A DNA stretch of 64,000 bases from assembly GCF_003003055.1 (NCBI RefSeq), contig NZ_PVTV01000014.1, positions 225,072-289,071 of the forward strand, in the 5' to 3' direction. Under the pieces are notes generated by a model. That model searched no databases and had not been told where the DNA came from. It saw only the letters and a list, made by a program, of their open reading frames with translations. Every line of letters starts with the position of its first letter. The stretch's first letter is position 1. Source of the DNA: Jezberella montanilacus. GTDB taxonomy: Bacteria; Pseudomonadota; Gammaproteobacteria; Burkholderiales; Burkholderiaceae_B. Positions 47,294 to 55,365 of this stretch are shown in pieces. Position numbers and translations under genes: made by a program.

Positions 47294-47436
47294 TAGACAA
47301 ATGGCCACAAAAGCGCCACCGCAATAAAAGTTGCGAGTGGGCCTTCGGTACCAACGCGTCCAGAGTTCAGGTGCTTAAGTGCTTTGGCAACGCCTACGAC
47401 TAGATAGATACCTACAATAACCAACAGTAAGTCCAT
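47293..47436 (-). CDS. Tiny membrane protein (47 aa), first gene of the small operon
   Basis: 47 aa: DLLLVIVGIYLVVGVAKALK, a Gly-containing turn, then TFIAVALLWPFV. Ribosome site AGGAG ten bases upstream. Ends in TAATG overlapping the next gene. Divergent from the XRE regulator, with the shared promoter in a 45-65 bp gap. Function unknown. Confidence 0.7.
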   Translation of the reverse strand: MDLLLVIVGIYLVVGVAKALKHLNSGRVGTEGPLATFIAVALLWPFV

Positions 47437-47499
47437 AAGTCTAATCTCCTTAGGCGGCTCTGATTTTGGGTATCTTATCCCGTGGTTTTATGTCCGTCA

Positions 47500-47763
47500 A
47501 TGAACGACATTGGGCGGATGGCAAAGCCCTCTCCTACACACTCTGGCAACCCTGCACTTGTCTCAATCGGTGAGACAGTTAGGTCTGTTCGAACAAAGCA
47601 GGGTTTGTCTCAGGAAGGTCTGGCACTTGCCGCTGAGTTAGACCGTTCCTACATGGGTGGAATAGAGCGGGGAGAGCATAACTTGACGGTGATTAACCTT
47701 ATCCGTGTGTCAGGGGCTTTAGGGTTAACCCCTTCAGAATTACTCAAGAAGAGTAGGCTTTAG
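47500..47763 (+). CDS. XRE-family transcriptional regulator
   Basis: 87 aa from ATG 47500 (GTG 47482 or ATG 47518 also possible; none has a strong ribosome site). Helix-turn-helix core SVRTKQGLSQEGLALAAELD then YMGGIERGEHNLTVINLIRV, followed by SGALGLTPSELLKKSRL. Only the DNA-binding domain is present. Faces away from the small-protein operon and towards the CRISPR array; may regulate either (inference). Confidence 0.8.
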   Translation: MNDIGRMAKPSPTHSGNPALVSIGETVRSVRTKQGLSQEGLALAAELDRSYMGGIERGEHNLTVINLIRVSGALGLTPSELLKKSRL

Positions 47764-47951
47764 AACTGTTGAAAGATATTGGGTTGCATATCCCAGCACC
47801 TGATCTCATCAGTCATGTAAGGCTTACTCTTCGTGCACTGCGCTATATTTCAATTGTTTGCATTTGTTGATAGATGCTTGGCTAGTCACAGCACTACTTG
47901 AATTTTGTTGTCTTTCTCGTGTTCCTCTTGATGCAAAGAGTCTGGCTACTA
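47764..47951 (+). other. Candidate CRISPR leader
   Basis: 188 bp between the regulator gene and the first repeat, without a coding frame. It lies at the upstream end of the array for the orientation supported by the tracrRNA. No conserved leader motif is identifiable by eye. Confidence 0.45.
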
Positions 47952-50097
47952 GTTCCGGCCAGTGCGCATATCTCAATCAAGTAAACTTCGGCACTAGCAG
48001 CATTTGCTACAACGAAAGTTCCGGCCAGTGCGCATATCTCAATCAAGTAAACTCACCGGCCACTTGGAGAAGTGTTTGATGTTGTTCCGGCCAGTGCGCA
48101 TATCTCAATCAAGTAAACTACGCGGATAAATTTCCGAGCGAATAGGTAGGTTCCGGCCAGTGCGCATATCTCAATCAAGTAAACTGACCCCTCAATATCA
48201 AGTGTCAACGGTCTCGTTCCGGCCAGTGCGCATATCTCAATCAAGTAAACTCGTTTTCGCGCACCGTGTGCCGTTCATACGGTTCCGGCCAGTGCGCATA
48301 TCTCAATCAAGTAAACTATTACTAAGCTTCTTAGTTGCAGGGGCGTTGTTCCGGCCAGTGCGCATATCTCAATCAAGTAAACTTTTCGCGATAGCTTGCC
48401 GCCTTCATCGCCAGTTCCGGCCAGTGCGCATATCTCAATCAAGTAAACTTTGTTCGTTGTCTTGGTGTTATACGTATCCGTTCCGGCCAGTGCGCATATC
48501 TCAATCAAGTAAACTCAAAAGCAGTGCGGAAGTCTGAGAGTTGTAGTTCCGGCCAGTGCGCATATCTCAATCAAGTAAACTAAAGCGTGGATGGGTATCG
48601 CTGACAGATGAGTTCCGGCCAGTGCGCATATCTCAATCAAGTAAACTACGACTACGAGTTCACCGAAAATGGCAAGAGTTCCGGCCAGTGCGCATATCTC
48701 AATCAAGTAAACTAGTTTGCAAAGCTTTGGAAAGTCCCCCTTAGTTCCGGCCAGTGCGCATATCTCAATCAAGTAAACTTACAACTGCTGCACAAAGTTT
48801 TACCGTACCGTTCCGGCCAGTGCGCATATCTCAATCAAGTAAACTTTAAGCTTGAATGCTGCGACATAGGCGAGGGTTCCGGCCAGTGCGCATATCTCAA
48901 TCAAGTAAACTGATTCGGTAGTGTTTCCATCGCTAATTCTGTTCCGGCCAGTGCGCATATCTCAATCAAGTAAACTTTCGAAGTTGAACGCCGGGATGCA
49001 GCGTATGTTCCGGCCAGTGCGCATATCTCAATCAAGTAAACTGGATGAATATGGATGGTGCCCTCATAGAAAGTTCCGGCCAGTGCGCATATCTCAATCA
49101 AGTAAACTGGATGAATATGGATGGTGCCCTCATAGAAAGTTCCGGCCAGTGCGCATATCTCAATCAAGTAAACTTTAACCGTTACGTCTGTCGGCTTGAC
49201 TGGGTTCCGGCCAGTGCGCATATCTCAATCAAGTAAACTTGTCAGGTTTTTTTTGACGGTTCCGCGCAAGTTCCGGCCAGTGCGCATATCTCAATCAAGT
49301 AAACTGCCTGCAGTTTACTGGCGCTCACTGAACCAGTTCCGGCCAGTGCGCATATCTCAATCAAGTAAACTTGCGCTTGACTTCGATCACTGTGTGACAG
49401 AGTTCCGGCCAGTGCGCATATCTCAATCAAGTAAACTTATTACCGCGCAATATGGTATTTGAAGGCAGTTCCGGCCAGTGCGCATATCTCAATCAAGTAA
49501 ACTATTTCTGGTACCGCTACTTATTATGGTGGAGTTCCGGCCAGTGCGCATATCTCAATCAAGTAAACTAATGAATAGATATAAATTCCCAATAAAGCAG
49601 TTCCGGCCAGTGCGCATATCTCAATCAAGTAAACTTTATCGAGAAATATGCAAAATGTTGACGCTGTTCCGGCCAGTGCGCATATCTCAATCAAGTAAAC
49701 TGATTCCCGTACACGTTTTTAACCTCTACTGGTTCCGGCCAGTGCGCATATCTCAATCAAGTAAACTCGAGCATTTAGAGGAAATTGACCCAGATTAGTT
49801 CCGGCCAGTGCGCATATCTCAATCAAGTAAACTTGTCCTTTTTTTGAGTAACCGATAATCCGGGTTCCGGCCAGTGCGCATATCTCAATCAAGTAAACTA
49901 ATATTTTTTACTTCGCAGCTTGTGCATTAGTTCCGGCCAGTGCGCATATCTCAATCAAGTAAACTCTTTTAGCCGTTCACTCATAGAACCTCCGCGTTCC
50001 GGCCAGTGCGCATATCTCAATCAAGTAAACTTCCTCCCATTTCCACCCAAGCATCTCGTAAGTTCCGGCCAGTGCGCATATCTCAATCAAGTAAACT
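47952..50097 (+). CRISPR. Type II-C CRISPR array: 33 repeats, 32 spacers
   Basis: Repeat of 36 bp starting GTTCCGGCCAGTGCGC and ending CAAGTAAACT, identical at all 33 positions I read (first 47952, last 50062-50097). Spacers are 30 bp except two of 29 bp (48912-48940, 49175-49203). The plus orientation is supported by the tracrRNA: its anti-repeat ends in AAC matching the repeat's 5' GTT. Repeat ends contain TAAACT, a -10-like hexamer, as in other II-C arrays where each repeat carries a promoter. Spacers at 49043-49072 and 49109-49138 are identical. Neither terminal repeat is degenerate. Confidence 0.98.
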
Positions 50098-50108
50098 CCA
50101 AGTCCGAT

Positions 50109-50135
50109 AACCCATTGATACGTCAGTGGGTTTTT
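50109..50135 (+). terminator. Terminator at the end of the CRISPR transcript
   Basis: AACCCATTGA pairs with TCAGTGGGTT (one T-G pair) around TACG, followed by T residues on the plus strand only. Supports array transcription from left to right. Confidence 0.8.
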
Positions 50136-50165
50136 CGCTTCTGATCAGTAAATACTGTTGATTTT

Positions 50166-50492
50166 TCAAAATAAATCAAACTGATCCGGTGTTTTTTTAT
50201 CGGGTTGTTTCGCGCGGCCGTGGAAGCTGATAATTCTCTCGTACTGCTTATCAGTAAATTGAATGATGTTTACATTGCCACCTTCGGGCAAGGCTTCCTC
50301 TACCCGTTTACAGTACGTGTCAACTTGGGTGGGGCTGCTACAAAACCGCATGTAGACGCTGAACTGGCTCATAGAAAAACCTAGATCTAATAAGGTATTG
50401 CGAAACTCCGTTGCGGCCCTTCGTTCCGCTTTTTCGACCACAGGTAAATCAAACATGACAATCATCCACACAAGTCGATATCCTGAAAGCAT
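50166..50492 (-). CDS. cas2: CRISPR-associated endonuclease Cas2
   Basis: 108 aa from ATG 50492 (a longer frame to 50564 lies inside cas1). Ferredoxin-like strand RLVWMIVMFDLPV with the conserved Asp near residue 15, then SVYMRFCSS and NIIQFTDKQYERIISFHG. Works with Cas1 as the spacer integrase. Last gene of the cas operon, convergent with the array. Confidence 0.96.
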   Translation of the reverse strand: MLSGYRLVWMIVMFDLPVVEKAERRAATEFRNTLLDLGFSMSQFSVYMRFCSSPTQVDTYCKRVEEALPEGGNVNIIQFTDKQYERIISFHGRAKQPDKKTPDQFDLF

Positions 50493-50505
50493 GGGGGTCA
50501 AGCGC

Positions 50506-51435
50506 TTAATCAGAAGGGTACGCTGTCGCCAAGGCAATCGATAATGACGGTAACGGCAGGTCAAGTTTGTCGCGCTCGCCTAGGTAGCACTGAGCTAACG
50601 AAATCGCCAGATTCTGCATACAGACCACGATTGGGCTGACCCCGGCTTTGCTCTGCATATCGCTATACAGAGTGCTTACTAACAAGCGCTTGGTTTCAGG
50701 TTTTACTTCGGCGTCGTTTTTACTCCACAAATGCCAGACCACAAGATCGACCATCGGCCGAAAGGGTTCAATCAAATCGTCTACTAGTCGCATCGCATTG
50801 CTGTCGTTGCTGTGATGTAAACCGATGCTTGGGTGCAGCCCTGCTGCAATCACTGCACGCGCCGTGGCAGCACGAAAAACAGTGTATCCGTAATTTAATA
50901 ATGAGTTGATGCCATCTAAATCGCGATCACGGCGAAAGTCTGCACCAAAAAGTAGGCTCCAGTATCGACGAGCACCTTGCGCTTCGATGTTTTCTGGGTC
51001 ACCACTCTTGACCTTAGAAATCAAAGCTTTTAGCGGGACTGAGGGTGCTCCTACTGCATCTAAAACCGCAGCCTGTTGAGTCAATTTAGACCGAACAATG
51101 CTGCCCCACAGTCGTTTGTGAAGAGGGGCTTTTGCTGAAATCTGTGACTCAATTCGTTTGGATTGCTCAAAATTACCCTCTATCGGCAGTAGCATTCCGA
51201 CCGCGTTGTGATTTGCCGCGCACAGTACGAATGGCACGCCTCTTTCTGCAAGCGCTACAAGCAGATTGTTTGTATAACTCAAACCATGAGCATTACCTAT
51301 GACTGCGGCAATATCATCCAGTGGGATACGGCCTAGCTCTTCACGATCGCCTTCGGTACTGCGAACGACCATTAGACCGCGAAGCGCCGATAAGTGCCTA
51401 CTGTCATCAGCTACTTCAACAATACGCCCTAGCAT
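50506..51435 (-). CDS. cas1: CRISPR-associated endonuclease Cas1
   Basis: 309 aa from ATG 51435. Metal ligands visible: Glu near 151 (ENIEAQGARRYW), His near 207 (HPSIGLHHSN) and Asp/Glu near 219-223 (VDDLIEPFRP). N-terminal beta domain GRIPLDDIAAVIGNAHGLSY. It starts 4 bp after the cas9 stop; a frame from 51471 would overlap cas9. Integrates new spacers into the array with Cas2. Confidence 0.96.
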   Translation of the reverse strand: MLGRIVEVADDSRHLSALRGLMVVRSTEGDREELGRIPLDDIAAVIGNAHGLSYTNNLLVALAERGVPFVLCAANHNAVGMLLPIEGNFEQSKRIESQISAKAPLHKRLWGSIVRSKLTQQAAVLDAVGAPSVPLKALISKVKSGDPENIEAQGARRYWSLLFGADFRRDRDLDGINSLLNYGYTVFRAATARAVIAAGLHPSIGLHHSNDSNAMRLVDDLIEPFRPMVDLVVWHLWSKNDAEVKPETKRLLVSTLYSDMQSKAGVSPIVVCMQNLAISLAQCYLGERDKLDLPLPSLSIALATAYPSD

Positions 51436-51439
51436 AGGT

Positions 51440-54400
51440 TTAATCCACGAAGCCTTTGTCTTTAACCTCACCGATCGGGGAAACTGTTACTCGCCTACCC
51501 TTCGCAGTTCGCAAAGATCCAACCATTTTTGAAACAAATGCAAATGTATCTGAGGCGTCACGATTCCGTGCATCTACATTTGCTTCTTGGTGTGAGGCTA
51601 GAAATATTTGCCCGTTTCCTGCAAGTTTTTGAATTCTGACCGTTTCGGTTCTTCCATTAACTTCAAGTCGCAACGTATCGCCGATGAGTAGGCGCATAAC
51701 CAAATGCTTACCATTCAAGCTAAGACGCGGATTTCGTAAACGCGCCACTCCCTCATGCCTAACGATTTGATAAGCTTGAAAAGTCGAAATTACATCGCTC
51801 GCCCATTTTCCGTCGTCTGTCCTGTAGATCTCCATGCAGTAGTTGCTATCGCCTTTATAGCCTTTGTAAGGCCGAGGCGATCCGTCTGGCAATAACCCGT
51901 GCCGCTTAGGTGCCTTATTGCTAGTCATCTCAATGACTTTTAAATTCGAGTCTTCTCGCTGGCGGATGCCATCAACAATCTTGTGCGTTCGCACAACGCC
52001 ACCACTCAGTAACCCATAAGCCGTGTCGTTATGCATTGCACCTTCATGACCGTGATCGGGTTTATGACTTACGAAAATCGCGTTGATTGCACGCGCTACG
52101 TGATCCCTATAAGTGTCCCAAGGCAGAGGCATGTTCTCGACTAGGCGCGTTAAGTGTTGCTCCCTTGCATTGGCGCTAGCTTTCGCAAATCGTTGAAGCA
52201 TAGATTGATCTGTTACGGCGATGACACATGCGTCAACCGCGTGGTGCCTATGATCGTTTCGGTTCTTTTCACCGTACAAACCGAGAATGTCGTTGAGCCC
52301 AAACTTGCTGCGCAGCATTGCCGTCATTTGGCCGGGTATAACGCGCGTATTTTGTGGGCAAATTAGACTCATGTACTCTCTTGCAACTCGACTAAGGTGG
52401 CGCGTATCATTTAGTGCGCGCGCTAAAAAAGTTTTGTCTTCACGTAGCCAGCGTTGATAGCCATCATCGCCAAAACGATAGCGCTTATTTTTGGGCATTT
52501 TTTCTGCTCTAGCAAGCATATCCTCGTGATTCCAGCCTTGTGCCGCGAAGTCATTTCTAGCCTCCCACGGAGTGCGATTACCCTTAATGCGATTAGCCTG
52601 CCGCATTGCCACTGTTTTGTTATTCAACCCATCATCTAATGTTTGAGAAAATGGCAGAATGTGCTCAATTTCAACCTGATCGGAAAGAAGCATCTGAACG
52701 CTGATTTGTACGCCGCTGTAGGGGCAACGACGGTCTGCCGCATCGTGACTCAATTCTTCCCATAAAAGCATTTTTTGAATATCATCTCTGCGAACACGTT
52801 CGGCAGAGATATTTAATGCGGTAGCAACATCTTGGCGCAGTCGCGCATTGCGGTTTTGGTTCTCAGTTTGTCGTTTGTTATCTTCTTTACGTTGCTCTTG
52901 GCTTTGTTTTAAATCTCGCGCGAGTTCTACTATGACTTCACTTGGATGCCCATAGCGTTTGATCAGAGCATTAACGACGACGCGGATTTGATTCAGCCCT
53001 ATGTGTACGGTGGGATTTGCGATCTTGCCGTATCGCTTTTCAGGATGATCTTCGGGTACGCCAGTACCGAACCCCACATGGCGCTGTAAATACTCGCCGT
53101 AGTAAGGCAAGAGAGGTAAGATTTCTCCTGTTGCCGCATGACTAATATTGCTGTGGTGCTCAAACCCAGCTGCTACTAATGCCTTGTCATAGGTGACGAC
53201 TTCTTTTTTAAGTTCGGGCAAAATTCTGACGAGCGCTTTTGCACACAGACTACCGTATCCTTCTGGCAGCGCTGCATTTGCGATTTTTTCTGCTTTGCGC
53301 TCATCAAAACCGAATTCATTTTGAAGCCAGTTGATCAAAAGCGTTTCGTTCTCTTCGTTAACGAGTTTGCCCACAATTTCGTCTTGCCGCTCGAGGCTGA
53401 GATCAAACCATGTCGCACCAAAGTAATCAGTCTTTGAAAGGATTGCACTAGTCGTATTACCTTTTAACTCTTGACGCTTTGGGTCTTCAAAGTTGAACTG
53501 CGCTGCACCGCTTAAATCCAGCAACCTTTTAATTTGTGTGAATGAACGTTTACTGTGTTGTTCTAGAGCAGTGACCAGTAAGTTGCGTTGCGCTAATGTC
53601 AAAGGCCCTTCACTAAGTCCTTCGCCAAGGATCCTTAGGTTATTTACCTCTTGATACATGCGGAACTGCTGGGTGCTTGGCAGTGCCAGAGGAGCACGTT
53701 CTTCGTCGGGCAATAGGGTGCAACGTCCTGGCTTTACAGGTTTGAGTGGACGTTGGTGCAGTAAGCAGTCTTTCAGGGCGAGGCGGGCATCCTCTGTAAA
53801 CTGACTTGAATTGAACTTTGTCTGAGCACTCCACAGGGCATCGAATTCGGCCTCGATCATTGCTCGATCAATATACAAATCGTAGCTTTTATCAATTTTG
53901 GTCTTTCCGTTTTCTTGCTTGACGGGCGTTTGACGGTAGCGAGCCCGCACGGTTTGACCGCTAGTATGACGCTTGTACAGCCACTCGCCGACAGTGCGAC
54001 TGCCATCAGAGACCATCGCTGCACGTAGGTTTTTTAGGGCAGTTTTGAGAGCCCCTGCATCATTGTCTTTTTTGTCCGTTTTTCTGTTGCTTTTAAAGCC
54101 CCTGCGCTGGTTTATGTGAAATAGGGCGCGGGCAAACTCGCTCGGCTGCAATGCCTCGTTTAAACCTCGGGCTCTGAGTTCATATGGGTCCAGTAGTTCA
54201 AACTCTTTGCGAGCTACGGGATCGACAGGAAAAAAACCGTATTCGACCAAGTTGGCCATCATGCGCGACTTGCGCTTTAGTAGGCGGTCGCGTCGCCTGC
54301 GCATCGCTCGAGCATCACGCCTAGTGACTGCCAAGGAGGATCCGTCTTTAGGGTTACGGCCATCGCTGAAGATGCGCACGCCTGCCTTGATGATTGCATG

Positions 54401-54490
54401 GGGTTCGTTGGCATCGTTGAGTCGAACCATCGCCCAGCCAAGCGAAGTGCTGCCTAGGTCTAAAGCCAGTCGATAACGCATTTTGGCCAT
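51440..54490 (-). CDS. cas9: CRISPR-associated endonuclease Cas9, type II-C
   Basis: 1016 aa, the compact II-C size. RuvC-I LALDLGSTSLGWAM (Asp11), arginine-rich bridge helix RRDARAMRRRRDRLLKRKSR (about 57-76), RuvC-II VIVELARDLK (Glu522), HNH core EIEHILPFSQ (His610) with Asn624 and Asn633 in LNNKTVAMRQANRIKGNR, RuvC-III HHAVDACVIAV (His750, Asp753). All catalytic residues are present. The C-terminal 250 residues are the PAM-interacting region. Guided by crRNA and tracrRNA it cuts both DNA strands. Start ATG 54490 with AGGAA site; tracrRNA is divergent. No csn2 or cas4 gene is adjacent, which defines subtype II-C. Confidence 0.98.
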   Translation of the reverse strand: MAKMRYRLALDLGSTSLGWAMVRLNDANEPHAIIKAGVRIFSDGRNPKDGSSLAVTRRDARAMRRRRDRLLKRKSRMMANLVEYGFFPVDPVARKEFELLDPYELRARGLNEALQPSEFARALFHINQRRGFKSNRKTDKKDNDAGALKTALKNLRAAMVSDGSRTVGEWLYKRHTSGQTVRARYRQTPVKQENGKTKIDKSYDLYIDRAMIEAEFDALWSAQTKFNSSQFTEDARLALKDCLLHQRPLKPVKPGRCTLLPDEERAPLALPSTQQFRMYQEVNNLRILGEGLSEGPLTLAQRNLLVTALEQHSKRSFTQIKRLLDLSGAAQFNFEDPKRQELKGNTTSAILSKTDYFGATWFDLSLERQDEIVGKLVNEENETLLINWLQNEFGFDERKAEKIANAALPEGYGSLCAKALVRILPELKKEVVTYDKALVAAGFEHHSNISHAATGEILPLLPYYGEYLQRHVGFGTGVPEDHPEKRYGKIANPTVHIGLNQIRVVVNALIKRYGHPSEVIVELARDLKQSQEQRKEDNKRQTENQNRNARLRQDVATALNISAERVRRDDIQKMLLWEELSHDAADRRCPYSGVQISVQMLLSDQVEIEHILPFSQTLDDGLNNKTVAMRQANRIKGNRTPWEARNDFAAQGWNHEDMLARAEKMPKNKRYRFGDDGYQRWLREDKTFLARALNDTRHLSRVAREYMSLICPQNTRVIPGQMTAMLRSKFGLNDILGLYGEKNRNDHRHHAVDACVIAVTDQSMLQRFAKASANAREQHLTRLVENMPLPWDTYRDHVARAINAIFVSHKPDHGHEGAMHNDTAYGLLSGGVVRTHKIVDGIRQREDSNLKVIEMTSNKAPKRHGLLPDGSPRPYKGYKGDSNYCMEIYRTDDGKWASDVISTFQAYQIVRHEGVARLRNPRLSLNGKHLVMRLLIGDTLRLEVNGRTETVRIQKLAGNGQIFLASHQEANVDARNRDASDTFAFVSKMVGSLRTAKGRRVTVSPIGEVKDKGFVD

Positions 54491-54513
54491 TTCCTACCCC
54501 TTTTAACGCTCGT

Positions 54514-54541
54514 TTGATTATTTAATTTAGTATGCTAAAGT
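54514..54541 (+). promoter_or_regulatory. tracrRNA promoter
   Basis: TTGATT (54514-54519), 16 bp, then TGC-TAAAGT (-10 at 54536-54541 with an extended TG). Predicted start about 54547. Confidence 0.7.
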
Positions 54542-54546
54542 ATCCC

Positions 54547-54635
54547 ATATAGTTGATTGAGATATGCGCTCTGGACGCTAACAAGCTGAAAGATGCACCA
54601 AATGGAAAGCCGCCATGTGCGGCTTTCGTCTTTTT
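54547..54635 (+). ncRNA. tracrRNA
   Basis: The anti-repeat at 54553-54569 is a 17-base perfect complement to the repeat's 3' half (pairs with GCGCATATCTCAATCAA), followed by a bulge and ACGCTAAC pairing towards the repeat's 5' GTT. The tail AAGCTGAAAGATGCACC resembles the nexus of Neisseria-type II-C tracrRNAs. Ends in a perfect 9-bp hairpin GAAAGCCGC/GCGGCTTTC with a five-base loop and T run (54605-54635). About 89 nt. Start and end are predicted, not measured. Confidence 0.93.
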
Positions 54636-54758
54636 CGACTGTAAAAACATTGGGCTGTCTCACTCCATGAGGCAAGGTTAGTGAATGTTATCTATGACGG
54701 CCAGAGTCTGCTGTTTTAAAACTAGCGCATTGGGTACCTATTCGGTTAGTGCATTCGC

Positions 54759-55052
54759 CTAGCCAGCCGATCTCGAGGGATCAATAGCCAACGGTGTCTT
54801 AGAAAACAAACCAATACTCTTGCAATAACTTTCAAGCTCGCGAAGCTCTCGCATCTTTTTCTTTCTTTCTGCTAAAGCAGCACCAGACTCACGCCCTTGC
54901 TGACTGAAGTTTGCAGGGTTACGTCCACCACCATGCATCTTGCAGACGGTACAACCCACCCAATTAAGAGACCGTGCTCTGAGGCAGCGCACCCCGCTGC
55001 GTTTTGATTTGGCTGTGCATTGTATTTCTGGTGTCAGGTAGGGCAGGGGCAT
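54759..55052 (-). CDS. Phage-type zinc-finger protein with HGG motif
   Basis: 97 aa. CTAKSKRSGVRCLRARSL and CTVCKMHGGGRNPAN give the Cys-Cys-Cys-Cys-His pattern of small HGG proteins common next to phage and plasmid genes. GGAG site before the ATG. Role unknown; downstream of the primase gene. Confidence 0.75.
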   Translation of the reverse strand: MPLPYLTPEIQCTAKSKRSGVRCLRARSLNWVGCTVCKMHGGGRNPANFSQQGRESGAALAERKKKMRELRELESYCKSIGLFSKTPLAIDPSRSAG

Positions 55053-55247
55053 GGTTTACTCCGAAGTTAGTATGTAGATGGCCTTGGGTGTAAGAATGGT
55101 TAAAGTGTTTGGTTGTAGGTGTTGTTAAGGGAACGGTCATCAGGGAAAGAACAAGATTTGACATGGGTTGTAAATAGGCATGATGCGAGGCATCCTGATA
55201 CTGGGTAAAAAGCCTATTGACCTTTTGGATAATGCAGGGGGGGGGTA

Positions 55248-55364
55248 GGTGTTGATGACGCTTGTGACGTATATCTCCTATTTCCCTAAAGTCCTATAGG
55301 AAAAAAAGTAGGAAAAAGAAAGGGAAACACCCCCACATAAGTCACAAGCGTCATCATCAACACC
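55248..55364. repeat. Large imperfect inverted repeat, candidate replication origin
   Basis: The left arm of 21 bases (55248-55268, GGTGTTGATGACGCTTGTGA core) is complementary to a 24-base right arm (55341-55364) with three extra bases. Inside lie a second inverted pair (TTTCCCT / AGGGAAA) and purine-rich tracts; a run of nine G precedes it (55237-55245). The right arm directly abuts the primase stop codon. Could be an origin or binding site for the primase, or a transcription barrier. Confidence 0.6.
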
Positions 55365-55365
55365 G

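Noticed and set aside
48160..49798. Repetitive protein-like frames containing ISQSSKL or IEICALAGT units
   Set aside because: They are translations of the CRISPR repeats and spacers, not genes.
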